Assembly (NCBI RefSeq): GCF_002001105.1
Contig: NZ_MUNP01000071.1
Location: 1 to 54,943, forward strand
Direction: 5' to 3'
Origin: Rhodanobacter sp. C06
Lineage (GTDB): Bacteria > Pseudomonadota > Gammaproteobacteria > Xanthomonadales > Rhodanobacteraceae
DNA: 54,943 nucleotides
The notes below the pieces were generated by a model. That model was given only the letters and a program-made list of their open reading frames with translations. It was not told the DNA's origin and did no database searches. Below, one piece after another: positions 45,044-54,701 of the stretch (the first letter of the stretch is position 1; the number at the start of each line of letters is the position of its first letter). The position numbers and the translations under genes were made by a program.

Positions 45044-45679
45044 ATGTACAGCATTGTCCTGGTCGACGACCACGCCATCGTGCGCGAAGGCTTCAAGCGG
45101 CTGATCGGGCTGGAACCCGATTTCAGGGTGGTGGCCGAGTGCCGCAGCGCCGACGATGCGGTGGAGGCGGTGGCCCAGCAGCGGCCCGACCTGGTGGCGC
45201 TGGACCTGTCCCTGCCCGACGGCAGCGGCCTGCCGCTGATCGAGCACCTGCGCAGCGTGGCGCCGGACACGCACATCGTGGTGCTGAGCATGCACGACGG
45301 CGAACCGTACGTGTCCGAGGCGCTGCGCCGCGGCGCCAGCGGCTACGTAACCAAGGGCGTGGCGCCGGAGGAACTGGTGGCAGGCCTGCGCGCGGTGATG
45401 CAGGGCGAGCAGTTCCTGAGTTCCGACCTGCGCCAGCGCCGCGCCGAGCAGCCGGAGTCCGCGCTCGATCCGCTGCACCGGCTGACCGCGCGCGAGCACG
45501 AGGTGTTCCTGCTGCTGGCCTGCGGCCGCACGCCGAAGCAGGTGGCGGCCGAACTCGGCATCGGCCAGAAGACCGTCTACATCCACCGTGCCAGCGTGAT
45601 GGGCAAGCTCAACGCCGGCTCGGAACTGGAGCTGTACCGCATGGCCAGCGAGCGGGGATTGTTGCCCGCCAGCAGCTAG
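45044..45679 (+). CDS. Response regulator, NarL/UhpA (LuxR-HTH) family
   Basis: This 211-residue regulator has a receiver domain starting MYSIVLVDDHAIVREGFKRL, the phosphoacceptor Asp in LVALDLSLPDGSG (about residue 54), and the conserved Lys in YVTKGVAPEEL. The C-terminal LuxR-type helix-turn-helix is LTAREHEVFLLLACGRTPKQ followed by VAAELGIGQKTVYIHRA. It should be phosphorylated by the divergent HisKA_3 kinase. The start is set by the conserved N-terminal strand; upstream in-frame codons overlap the kinase gene. Its TAG stop overlaps the recN stop on the other strand by four bases (CTAG). Confidence 0.93.
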   Translation: MYSIVLVDDHAIVREGFKRLIGLEPDFRVVAECRSADDAVEAVAQQRPDLVALDLSLPDGSGLPLIEHLRSVAPDTHIVVLSMHDGEPYVSEALRRGASGYVTKGVAPEELVAGLRAVMQGEQFLSSDLRQRRAEQPESALDPLHRLTAREHEVFLLLACGRTPKQVAAELGIGQKTVYIHRASVMGKLNAGSELELYRMASERGLLPASS

Positions 45680-47346
45680 GCCTGCGCCCGTTCCAGCATC
45701 TGTTTCGCGTGGGCGCGGGTCTCGCGGGTGATCTCCACGCCGCCCAGCATGCGCGCCAACTCGTCGCGGCGGCCCTCGGCATTCAATGCCTGGATCTGCG
45801 TGCGGGTATGGCCGTCGTCGCTGTGCTTGCTCACATGAAGATGCGCGTGACCCTGCGCCGCCACCTGGGGCAGGTGGGTGACGCACAGCACCTGGCGCAG
45901 GCCGCCCAGCGCGCGCAGCTTCTGGCCCACCACCTCGGCCACCGCGCCGCCGATGCCGCTGTCCACTTCGTCGAACACCATGGTGCCCACGCTGTCCTTG
46001 CCCAGGGTGGCGACCTCGATGGCGAGGCTGATGCGCGCCAGTTCGCCGCCGGAGGCCACCTTGCGCAGTGCGCGCGGCGGCTGGCCGGGGTTGGCGCTGA
46101 CCAGCAGTTCGCAGCGTTCGCGGCCTTGCGGATCGGGTTCGTCACCACCGGTCGGCTCCAGTTCCACCTGCAGCACGCCACCGGCCATGCCCAGCTCGGC
46201 CATCAGTGCGCTGACTTCCTTGCCCAGCTTGTCCGCGGCCTTGCGGCGCGACTTGCCCAGCGTGGTGGCGGCCTTGTCGTAATCGGCCCGTGCGTGCTCG
46301 CGCTGGGCGGCGAGTCTCTCCAGCGCTTCACCGGCGCCTTCCAGTTCCGTCAGTTCCTCGCGCAGCGCGGCAGCCTTGCCGTGCAGCTCGGCGACCGGCA
46401 GGCGGTGGCGGCGACCGAGTTCATGCAGGCGGGCCAGATGGGTGTCGACTTCGGCGAAACGCTCGGGGTCGAGGTCGACATCCTGCGCGTAGCGGCCCAG
46501 CGTGTCGGCCGCCTCGCCGAGCTGGATCGCGGCGTTGTCCAGCAGTTCCAGCGCGGGATTCAGCGCGTCGTCCAGCGCGGCCAGCTTGCCCAGTTCGGCA
46601 TGGGCGCGACCCAGTGCCCGGCGCAGCGCGAATTCGCTGTCGCCATCGAGCAATTCGACCACGCCGGCCGCGCCTTCGGCGAGCCGGCCGGCGTTGGCGA
46701 GTCGCTTGTGGCTGGCCTCCAGTTCGGCCAGTTCGGCCGGCGGCAGCGCCCATTGTTCGAGTTCTTCCAGTTCGTGGCGCAACAGTTCCAGCCGCTGTTC
46801 GCGATCCTCGCCGCCGCTGAGGCGACGGATGCGTGCACCAAGTTCGCGCCATTGCACGGCCAGTTCGCGGACTTGTGCCGCCAGTGCCTCGTGGCCGGCG
46901 TAGGCGTCGAGCAGGGCGAGCTGGTGGGCGCGGGAGAGCAGGGCCTGGTGCTCGTGCTGGCCGTGGATTTCCACCAGCAGGGTGGCCAGTTCGGCGAGCT
47001 GGCCGGCGCTGGCAGGGCGGCCGTTGATCCAGGCGCGCGAGCTGCCCTCGGCGCGGATCACCCGGCGCAACTGGCAGGCTTCGCCATCGTCCAGTTCCTC
47101 CTGCGCCAGCCACGCGCGGGCCTCGGGCAGGGCGGTGAGGTCGAACTCGGCAGACAGCTCGGCGCGGTCGCTGCCCGCGCGCACCATGCCGCTGTCGGCA
47201 CGCTCGCCGGCGAGCAGCAGCAGGGCGTCCACCAGCAGCGACTTGCCGGCGCCGGTCTCGCCGCTGACCACGGTGAGGCCGGCGCCAAGCTCGACTTCGG
47301 CTTGTTCGACGACGGCGAATTGGCGGACGTGGAGCGAAGTGAGCAT
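45676..47346 (-). CDS. recN: DNA repair protein RecN
   Basis: This 556-residue SMC-like ATPase acts in double-strand break repair. The N-terminal head begins MLTSLHVRQFAVVEQAEVEL, with Walker A GETGAGKSLL. SRAWINGRPAS and EIHGQHEHQALLS follow. The coiled-coil arms are in the middle. The C-terminal head has the signature KVASGGELARISLAIEV and Walker B TMVFDEVDSGIGG, then LCVTHLPQVAAQGHAH. The length matches RecN (about 553). It is transcribed divergently from hrcA; a 28-bp palindrome lies in the gap. RecN is LexA-controlled in many bacteria, but no clear LexA box was identified here. Confidence 0.97.
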   Translation of the reverse strand: MLTSLHVRQFAVVEQAEVELGAGLTVVSGETGAGKSLLVDALLLLAGERADSGMVRAGSDRAELSAEFDLTALPEARAWLAQEELDDGEACQLRRVIRAEGSSRAWINGRPASAGQLAELATLLVEIHGQHEHQALLSRAHQLALLDAYAGHEALAAQVRELAVQWRELGARIRRLSGGEDREQRLELLRHELEELEQWALPPAELAELEASHKRLANAGRLAEGAAGVVELLDGDSEFALRRALGRAHAELGKLAALDDALNPALELLDNAAIQLGEAADTLGRYAQDVDLDPERFAEVDTHLARLHELGRRHRLPVAELHGKAAALREELTELEGAGEALERLAAQREHARADYDKAATTLGKSRRKAADKLGKEVSALMAELGMAGGVLQVELEPTGGDEPDPQGRERCELLVSANPGQPPRALRKVASGGELARISLAIEVATLGKDSVGTMVFDEVDSGIGGAVAEVVGQKLRALGGLRQVLCVTHLPQVAAQGHAHLHVSKHSDDGHTRTQIQALNAEGRRDELARMLGGVEITRETRAHAKQMLERAQA

Positions 47347-47380
47347 GGCGGGCTGGCGGCAGTCCGTGGATAGGCGGGTG

Positions 47381-47408
47381 ATTGTAGCGGCAGGCCTGCC
47401 GCTACAAT
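47381..47408. promoter_or_regulatory. Perfect 28-bp palindrome between recN and hrcA
   Basis: The half-site ATTGTAGCGGCAGG is followed directly by its exact reverse complement. Each end carries TACAAT reading outward, a good -10 hexamer for divergent recN and hrcA promoters. It could also be a regulator operator or a cruciform/hairpin. It is not a CIRCE element. Confidence 0.6.
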
Positions 47409-47419
47409 GAGGCGTCGGC

Positions 47420-47447
47420 TTGCATCGAGGGCCGATCGACCTTATCT
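47420..47447 (+). promoter_or_regulatory. Possible sigma-32 promoter of hrcA
   Basis: TTGCAT, 14 bases, then CCTTATCT resembles the heat-shock consensus (CTTGAA, 13-14, CCCCATnT), 29 bases before the hrcA start. The -10 part is a weaker match than the one before dnaK. Confidence 0.35.
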
Positions 47448-47475
47448 CTCAAGCGTCTCATCCACTGCTACAGCC

Positions 47476-48537
47476 ATGTCCCTTCGCCATGACCATGAAC
47501 TCGATGCACGCACGCGGCGCCTGCTGCGCAGCCTGATCGCGCAGTATCTGGTCGATGGCGAACCGGTGGGTTCGCGCACGCTGTCACGCTCCTCGGGGTT
47601 GGACGTGAGCCCGGCCACGATCCGCAACATCATGGCCGACCTGGAAGAGGCCGGGCTCGTCGCCTCGCCGCATACCTCGGCGGGACGCATCCCCACGCCG
47701 CGCGGCCTGCGCCTGTTCGTGGACAGCCTGATCGAACTGCAGCCGCTGCCGCACGAGGAGCTGGCTCGCCTGCAGCGCGAGCTGCCGCCGGGACAGGCCA
47801 GCACGCGCGATCTCTTGGGCAATGCCTCGACCCTGCTGTCGGCGATGACGCACTTCGCGGGCGTGGTGACGGTGCCGCGGCAGGCGGACTTCCCTTTGCG
47901 CCACATCGACTTCGTGCCGCTGCCCAATGCGCAGGTGCTGGTGATCCTGGTGTTCTCCGACAACCAGGTGCAGAACCGCGTGGTGCAGCTGGCCAAGCCG
48001 CTGGACGGCCGCGAGCTGGAGCAGGCGGCGAATTACATCAACACGCATTTCGTGGGGCTGCGCGTGGACGACATCCGTGCGCACCTGCTCGCCGAGCTGC
48101 GCGCGGCGGGCAGCGAGCTGAACCGGCTGGTGGCCAGCGCCACCGAACTGGCCACCGCCTCGTTCGCGCCGCAGGCCGGCGGCGAGGATGTGCTGGTCAG
48201 CGGCCAGACCAACCTGATGGGTTATGCCGAGCTGGCCGACTTGCAGCGCCTGCGCGAGCTGTTCGAGGCGTTCCAGCAGAAGAACGAACTGCTGCAGCTG
48301 ATGGAAGTGTGCGCACGCGCCCCCGGCGTACGGCTGTTCATCGGCGAGGAATCGGGCTTCGCGGCGCTGGACGGCTGCAGCGTGGTCACTGCCAGCTACG
48401 GCGTGCAGGGGCGCGTGCTGGGCGCAGTGGGTGTGATCGGTCCCACGCGCATGGCCTACGAACGGGTGATCCCGGTGGTGCAGGCCACCGCCGGTCTGCT
48501 CAGTGATGCCTTGAATCGCGCCGCGACGGCCTCATAA
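47476..48537 (+). CDS. hrcA: Heat-inducible transcription repressor HrcA
   Basis: This 353-residue repressor of heat-shock genes binds CIRCE operators. The N-terminal winged helix contains RTRRLLRSLIAQYLVDGEPV followed by GSRTLSRSSGLDVSPATIRN and ADLEEAGLVASPHTSAGRIP, highly characteristic of the family. The C-terminal part has VRLFIGEE and LGAVGVIGPTRMAYERVIPVV. The start at 47476 is taken from the conserved N-terminus; an upstream in-frame codon at 47407 overlaps the palindrome. No CIRCE sequence (TTAGCACTC-9-GAGTGCTAA) was found in this window, so its targets, probably groESL, lie elsewhere. It is the first gene of the hrcA-grpE-dnaK series. Confidence 0.97.
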   Translation: MSLRHDHELDARTRRLLRSLIAQYLVDGEPVGSRTLSRSSGLDVSPATIRNIMADLEEAGLVASPHTSAGRIPTPRGLRLFVDSLIELQPLPHEELARLQRELPPGQASTRDLLGNASTLLSAMTHFAGVVTVPRQADFPLRHIDFVPLPNAQVLVILVFSDNQVQNRVVQLAKPLDGRELEQAANYINTHFVGLRVDDIRAHLLAELRAAGSELNRLVASATELATASFAPQAGGEDVLVSGQTNLMGYAELADLQRLRELFEAFQQKNELLQLMEVCARAPGVRLFIGEESGFAALDGCSVVTASYGVQGRVLGAVGVIGPTRMAYERVIPVVQATAGLLSDALNRAATAS

Positions 48538-48617
48538 CCGCCGCGGGGGGCGGGGAGGCCCGCAATATTGAATCGGTCGGCCATGGCGCCGGCCATGGAC
48601 GAGGCTTGGAGTCATTC

Positions 48618-49151
48618 ATGCAGAACAACGATCCGCACGCGCCACCGCAGGCACCTGACGTCGACGCCGCCGATGCGGCGGCCAACGCCGATCTGGAGGC
48701 GCTCAAGGCCCGCATGGTCGAGCTGGAGGCCAGCAACACCGAACTGCGCGAGACCGTGCTGCGCGAGAAAGCCGAGATCGAGAACCAGCGCCGCCGCCTG
48801 CACCGCGACCTGGAGCAGGCCCGCCGCTTCGCCAACGAGAAGCTGCTGAACGAGTTGCTGCCGGTGTTCGACGGTCTGGAAAGCGGCCTGGCGGTGGAAA
48901 CCGCCGACGTGGCGGCGATGCGCGAAGGCCTGGGCCTCACGCTGAAGTCGCTGCTCAAGGTGGGCGAAAACCACGGCCTGGCGCAGGTCGATCCGGTGGG
49001 CCAGCCGCTGGACCCGGAGCGGCATCATGCGGTGAGCATGGTGGACGCGCCCGGTGCGGCGGCCGGCACGGTGGTCAGCGTGTTGCAGAAGGGCTATGTG
49101 CTGAATGGCCGCCTCTTGCGCCCCGCGCTGGTCGCGGTGGCGCGCGACTGA
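48618..49151 (+). CDS. grpE: Nucleotide exchange factor GrpE
   Basis: This 177-residue co-chaperone releases ADP from DnaK. The long N-terminal coiled coil includes ALKARMVELEASNTELRETV and NQRRRLHRDLEQARRFANEK. The C-terminal beta domain has QPLDPERHHAVSMVDAPG, and GTVVSVLQKGYVLNGRLLRP precedes the ending ALVAVARD. The start is ATG 48618 behind GGAG; an in-frame TTG at 48606 is less likely. It lies 80 bases after hrcA and 114 bases before dnaK. Confidence 0.97.
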   Translation: MQNNDPHAPPQAPDVDAADAAANADLEALKARMVELEASNTELRETVLREKAEIENQRRRLHRDLEQARRFANEKLLNELLPVFDGLESGLAVETADVAAMREGLGLTLKSLLKVGENHGLAQVDPVGQPLDPERHHAVSMVDAPGAAAGTVVSVLQKGYVLNGRLLRPALVAVARD

Positions 49152-49186
49152 ACCGCGTCGTTCGGGAATTCGGCGCGCCACCGGCA

Positions 49187-49213
49187 TTGATACGCCGGGT
49201 GCGAGCCCCATCT
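49187..49213 (+). promoter_or_regulatory. Sigma-32 heat-shock promoter of dnaK
   Basis: TTGATA at 49187-49192, a 13-base spacer and CCCCATCT at 49206-49213 match the sigma-32 consensus and closely resemble the E. coli dnaK P1 elements (TTGATG, 13, CCCCATTT). The site lies 52 bases before the dnaK ATG, leaving a leader of about 45 bases. Confidence 0.7.
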
Positions 49214-49265
49214 GACAAGTCATTGTGCGGCCGTGGCGCCGCTTGAAGATTCGGGAGCTAGAGAC

Positions 49266-51185
<1,920 letters not shown>

Positions 51186-51201
51186 TCGCGCCCTGGCTCA
51201 A

Positions 51202-51229
51202 AACGAGTGCCGCGAAAGCAACGCTCGTT
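51202..51229 (+). terminator. Hairpin after dnaK
   Basis: AACGAGTG 51202-51209 can pair with CGCTCGTT 51222-51229 (one G-U) around a 12-base loop, 17 bases after the dnaK stop. No T-run follows, so it is more likely an attenuating or processing hairpin than a full terminator. The two-hairpin repeat at 51240 comes next. Confidence 0.4.
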
Positions 51230-51239
51230 ATTGAAAAGT

Positions 51240-51288
51240 GCGGCCAAGGATGGCCGCCCGTTTGACTTTCGCGCTCATGGACGAGCGC
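51240..51288. repeat. Two-hairpin repeat, fourth copy
   Basis: Hairpin 1 is GCGGCCA-agga-TGGCCGC (51240-51257), then the linker CCGTTTGACTTTC, then hairpin 2 GCGCTC-atggac-GAGCGC (51271-51288). Length and linker equal those of the ratA-side copies, but four stem positions on each side have changed with matching changes opposite, so pairing is kept. Confidence 0.9.
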
Positions 51289-51310
51289 ACAAGCTTTTCT
51301 AGGGGAAGCG

Positions 51311-51889
51311 ATGGACAAGGGGCGGTTGGAAGCCTTCAGCGATGGCGTGCTGGCCATCATCATCACCATCATGGTGCTGGAGCTGAAGGTGCCGCACGGA
51401 GCAGGCTGGGACGTGCTGGCTGCGCAATGGCCGGTGTTCCTCAGCTATGTCCTGAGCTTCGCCTACGTGGGCATCTACTGGAACAACCACCATCACTTCC
51501 TGCATGCGGCCGAGAAAGTGGACGGCAGCGTGCTGTGGGCCAACCTGCATCTGCTGTTCTGGTTGTCGCTGATGCCGGTGGCCACGGGATGGATGGGCGA
51601 GAACCAGTTCGCCGCCTTGCCGGTGGCTGTCTATGGCTTCGTGTTGCTGATGTGCGCCGTCGCCTGGCTGCCGCTGCAATACAGCCTGATCTGCGCGAAC
51701 GGCGGCAAGACCTCGCTGCTCGCGCAGGCGGTCGGCGGCGACTGGAAAGGCAAGGTGGCCGTCGCCATGTATCTGGGTGGCATTCTGCTGGCGTTCGTGG
51801 CGCCGTGGGTGTCCTGTCTTTTCTACGCCACGGTGGCAGCGATCTGGTTCGTTCCTGATCGGCGCATCGAATCGCGGATCAAGCAATGA
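51311..51889 (+). CDS. TMEM175-family (DUF1211) membrane channel protein
   Basis: This 192-residue protein has about six hydrophobic segments. It begins [20 protein letters not shown], the R-x3-FSD signature of the TMEM175 family, whose bacterial members form potassium-selective channels. A second conserved part is [13 protein letters not shown]. The hydrophobic segments include [48 protein letters not shown] and [19 protein letters not shown]. An AGGGGA ribosome site precedes the start, and the stop overlaps the dnaJ start by four bases (ATGA), so dnaJ translation is coupled to it. Its position inside the dnaK-dnaJ pair is unusual and suggests expression under heat stress. Confidence 0.92.
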   Translation: MDKGRLEAFSDGVLAIIITIMVLELKVPHGAGWDVLAAQWPVFLSYVLSFAYVGIYWNNHHHFLHAAEKVDGSVLWANLHLLFWLSLMPVATGWMGENQFAALPVAVYGFVLLMCAVAWLPLQYSLICANGGKTSLLAQAVGGDWKGKVAVAMYLGGILLAFVAPWVSCLFYATVAAIWFVPDRRIESRIKQ

Positions 51890-53007
51890 GCAAGCGTGAT
51901 TACTACGAAGTCCTGGGTGTCGAACGCACGGTCACCGAGGTCGAACTCAAGAAGTCCTTCCGCCGCCTGGCGATGAAGTACCACCCGGACCGTTGTCCGG
52001 ACGATCCCCACGCGCAGGAGAAGTTCAAGGAGGCCAAGGAGGCCTACGAGGTGCTCGCCGACGCGCAGAAGCGCGGCATGTACGACCAGTACGGCCACGC
52101 GGCCTTCGAGGGCGGCATGGGTGGCCGCGGTGGTGGCGGCTTCGGCGACATGGGGGACATCTTCGGCGACATCTTCGGCGACATCTTCGGCGGCGGCCGT
52201 GGCCGCCAGCCGCGCCGCGGCGCCGACCTGCGCTATCTCATGGAACTCGACCTCGAGGAAGCCGTGTTCGGCATCGAGAAGAAGATCGAGATCCCCACCC
52301 AGGTCAACTGCCACCACTGCAACGGCAGCGGCTCGGCCGACGGCAGGACCGTGCAGTGCAAGACCTGCCACGGCCACGGTCGCGTGCGCATGCAGAACGG
52401 CATCTTCTCGATCCAGCAGGCCTGCCCGCATTGCGGCGGCAGCGGCCAGACGATCGAGAAGCCCTGCAAGCCATGCCACGGCGAGGGGCGGCTGGAGGAA
52501 ACCCGCATGCTGTCGGTGAAGATCCCCGCCGGCGTGGACAACGGCGACCGCATCCGCCTCACCGGTCAGGGCGAGGCCGGCCCTGCAGGCGCACCTGCAG
52601 GCGACCTCTACGTGGAAGTGCACGTGCGCGAGCACCGCATCTTCCAGCGCGAAGGCAACGACCTGCATTGCGAGGTGCCGATCCGTTTCTCGCAGGCGGC
52701 ACTGGGCGCCGAGCTGCCGGTGCCCACGCTGGAGGGCGAGGTGCCGATCACGATTCCGCCGGAGACGCAGACCGGGCAGAGCTTCCGCCTGCGCGGGCGC
52801 GGCGTGAAGTCGGTGCGCAGCGGTCGCGCCGGCGACCTGATCTGCCACGTGGTGGTGGAAACCCCGGTGCGACTCACCAAGCAGCAGCGCGAATTGCTGG
52901 AGCAGCTCGAGGCCAGCTTCGGTGATGGCAAGGGCGACGAGCACACGCCGCGCGCGAAGCACTGGGTCGATGGCGTGAAGCAGTTCTGGTCGCGAGTGAC
53001 GTCGTAA
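51886..53007 (+). CDS. dnaJ: Co-chaperone DnaJ (Hsp40)
   Basis: This 373-residue protein begins with the J domain [20 protein letters not shown], with HPD in [13 protein letters not shown]. The Gly/Phe-rich region ([19 protein letters not shown]) follows. There are four zinc-binding CxxCxGxG motifs ([32 protein letters not shown]) between residues 140 and 205. The C-terminal substrate domain ends near [13 protein letters not shown]. It activates DnaK ATP hydrolysis and presents substrates. Its start overlaps the TMEM175-type gene. Confidence 0.98.
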   Translation: MSKRDYYEVLGVERTVTEVELKKSFRRLAMKYHPDRCPDDPHAQEKFKEAKEAYEVLADAQKRGMYDQYGHAAFEGGMGGRGGGGFGDMGDIFGDIFGDIFGGGRGRQPRRGADLRYLMELDLEEAVFGIEKKIEIPTQVNCHHCNGSGSADGRTVQCKTCHGHGRVRMQNGIFSIQQACPHCGGSGQTIEKPCKPCHGEGRLEETRMLSVKIPAGVDNGDRIRLTGQGEAGPAGAPAGDLYVEVHVREHRIFQREGNDLHCEVPIRFSQAALGAELPVPTLEGEVPITIPPETQTGQSFRLRGRGVKSVRSGRAGDLICHVVVETPVRLTKQQRELLEQLEASFGDGKGDEHTPRAKHWVDGVKQFWSRVTS

Positions 53008-53057
53008 GCCGCGCCTGCCTCTGCTAGTTTGGACGTCTGTTTGCCGCCGAAGCCTGG

Positions 53058-53858
53058 ATGCCTGCCATGACCTCCGCACCGCTACGCCTCGCCATCAATG
53101 GCGCCTCCGGCCGCATGGGGCAAGCCCTGCTGGCGCTGCTGCGCACGGATGCCCGTTTCGAGCTGGCGCATGCGGTGGTATCGCCTGGTTCGGCACACGA
53201 CGGCGAGCCGGTCTGGCCGGGGCAGGCCCTGCGCTGCGCGAACGATTGGTCCAAGGCGCCCGCGCTCGACGTGGCGATCGACTTCAGCGGCCCGACCGGC
53301 TTGGCGGCGGCGCTGGACCATTGCCTCGCACACGGTCTCCCGCTGGTGACCGGCACCACCGGCCTTGATGCGGCCTTGCAGGCGCGGCTGGAAGCGGCCG
53401 GCACCCGCATCGCGTTGCTGCGCGCGGCGAACTTCAGCCTGGGCGTGGCGTTGCTGACGCGGCTGCTGCGCGAGGCCGCCACCGCGCTGCCGGACTGGGA
53501 CCTGGAGATCGTCGAGGCCCATCACGGCCGCAAGCAGGACGCGCCCTCGGGTACTGCACTGGCGCTGGGGCAGGCCGCCGCCAGCGCGCGCGGCACCACG
53601 CTCCGCGATGCCGCGGTGTACGGCCGCGAAGGGCACACCGGCGAGCGCGCTCCAGGCGGCATCGGCTTCGCGGTGGTGCGCGGCGGCGACATCGTGGGCG
53701 AGCATCAGGCGCTCTTGATCGGGTCGGGCGAACGGTTGGAACTAGGTCATCGCGCCACCGACCGCACGATTTTCGCGCGCGGCGCGTTGGCGGCGGCGGT
53801 CTGGATCACGGGCAGGCCGTCGGGCATTTACGCGATGGACGACGTGCTTTCGGTGTAG
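53058..53858 (+). CDS. dapB: 4-hydroxy-tetrahydrodipicolinate reductase DapB
   Basis: This 266-residue enzyme of the lysine/diaminopimelate pathway reduces HTPA with NAD(P)H in the cytoplasm. The N-terminal dinucleotide fold is LRLAINGASGRMGQALL. VTGTTGLDAALQ follows in mid-sequence, and the catalytic and substrate-binding segment is EIVEAHHGRKQDAPSGTALA (the conserved His and Lys). It ends with FARGALAAAVWITGRPSG, which leads into YAMDDVL. Two in-frame ATGs (53058 and 53067) are possible. In many gammaproteobacteria carAB follows; here a convergent gene follows instead. Confidence 0.96.
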   Translation: MPAMTSAPLRLAINGASGRMGQALLALLRTDARFELAHAVVSPGSAHDGEPVWPGQALRCANDWSKAPALDVAIDFSGPTGLAAALDHCLAHGLPLVTGTTGLDAALQARLEAAGTRIALLRAANFSLGVALLTRLLREAATALPDWDLEIVEAHHGRKQDAPSGTALALGQAAASARGTTLRDAAVYGREGHTGERAPGGIGFAVVRGGDIVGEHQALLIGSGERLELGHRATDRTIFARGALAAAVWITGRPSGIYAMDDVLSV

Positions 53859-53876
53859 TGCCGCGCGCATCGCGGA

Positions 53877-53905
53877 TCCGGGCGGCCTGCGTCGAGCCGC
53901 CCGGA
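53877..53905. terminator. Hairpin between convergent dapB and the exported protein gene
   Basis: Arms TCCGGGCGGC (53877-53886) and GCCGCCCGGA (53896-53905) pair perfectly over 10 bp around a 9-base loop, in the 63-base gap between two converging genes. T-runs are poor on both sides. Confidence 0.6.
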
Positions 53906-53921
53906 CCGTCCCGCATGTTCC

Positions 53922-54701
53922 CTATTTGCCAGCGGTGTAGCTAAGGCTGGCATCGTAGCGGTCGTAGTGATCGGAAGACTTCTCGATGGCGTCGCCGAGG
54001 GATTTGCGTATCGCGTCCGCGTCGGACTGACCGTACGTGTTCGCCATCATCTTCCACGGGGCCGGGTTGGGTTCGGTGCCGACGTCGGCCCAATTCTTCT
54101 TCTGGATCACCAGGATGTAATCGGGCGCGCCGTCGCCGCCACCCCAGATCTGCATGATGCTCCAGTAATACGGCCACTTGGACTTGCTGGCGGCCGCGGC
54201 CACTTTCTTGAAGGTATCGCTGAAGGCCATGTTGTGCTCATGTCCCGGTTTCAGCGTGAAGTACGTGATGAACAGCATCGGCGGGTTGGGCCGGCTCTGC
54301 CAGTCGGCGGGCAGGTGGCTCAACTCCGGTTGCAGCACCATGAATGCGCTGGTCTCGCCCTTGAGGTGGGGGTTGCCCTGTGCGCGCCACGTCGCGTCGC
54401 ACGGTTTGATTTCCGCCGAGAGGGTGTCCATGTCGGCCCAGGTGACGGGCCCCACGACGGAGGAATACTGGTAGTCGTTGCCGGTTTCATGCACCACGGT
54501 GGGCATGCTGAACTTGACGTGGTGCTCGCCCAGGCACTGGTTGAAGGCCTTGACCCCCGCCTCGTAGGCTTGCTGATCGGCGGGGGCCACGGTATCGGTA
54601 TAGTCCCGCCACACGAGCGCCTTGTCCGGACTTGCCGCATGGCCGCTGGTGGCAGCGGCAAGCGCGAGCGTCGCAACTACGTACGCAATCGGCATCTTCA
54701 T
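53922..54701 (-). CDS. Exported protein of unknown function (259 aa)
   Basis: This 259-residue protein has a signal peptide (MPIAYVVATLALAAATSGHA after MK), with the start at 54701 set by GGAGGACTT directly upstream. The mature part contains two related halves (ADQQAYEAGVKAFNQCLGEH and MLFITYFTLKPGHEHNMAFS), a tryptophan-rich block (WPYYWSIMQIWGGGDGAPDY) and the end YDRYDASLSYTAGK. Only two cysteines are seen (CLGEH, KPCDATW), perhaps forming a disulfide. No enzyme motif is recognised. A perfect CRP/Clp operator lies 58 bases upstream of the start, so expression is probably cAMP- or Clp-dependent. Confidence 0.82.
   Translation of the reverse strand: MKMPIAYVVATLALAAATSGHAASPDKALVWRDYTDTVAPADQQAYEAGVKAFNQCLGEHHVKFSMPTVVHETGNDYQYSSVVGPVTWADMDTLSAEIKPCDATWRAQGNPHLKGETSAFMVLQPELSHLPADWQSRPNPPMLFITYFTLKPGHEHNMAFSDTFKKVAAAASKSKWPYYWSIMQIWGGGDGAPDYILVIQKKNWADVGTEPNPAPWKMMANTYGQSDADAIRKSLGDAIEKSSDHYDRYDASLSYTAGK

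Noticed and set aside
48580-48602. Doubled GGCCATGG before grpE as a CIRCE or operator
   Set aside because: It does not match the CIRCE sequence and is a direct rather than an inverted repeat.
53144-53158. A match to the repeat linker (GGATGCCCGTTT) inside dapB
   Set aside because: It is part of conserved coding sequence (TDARF) and has no flanking hairpin arms.
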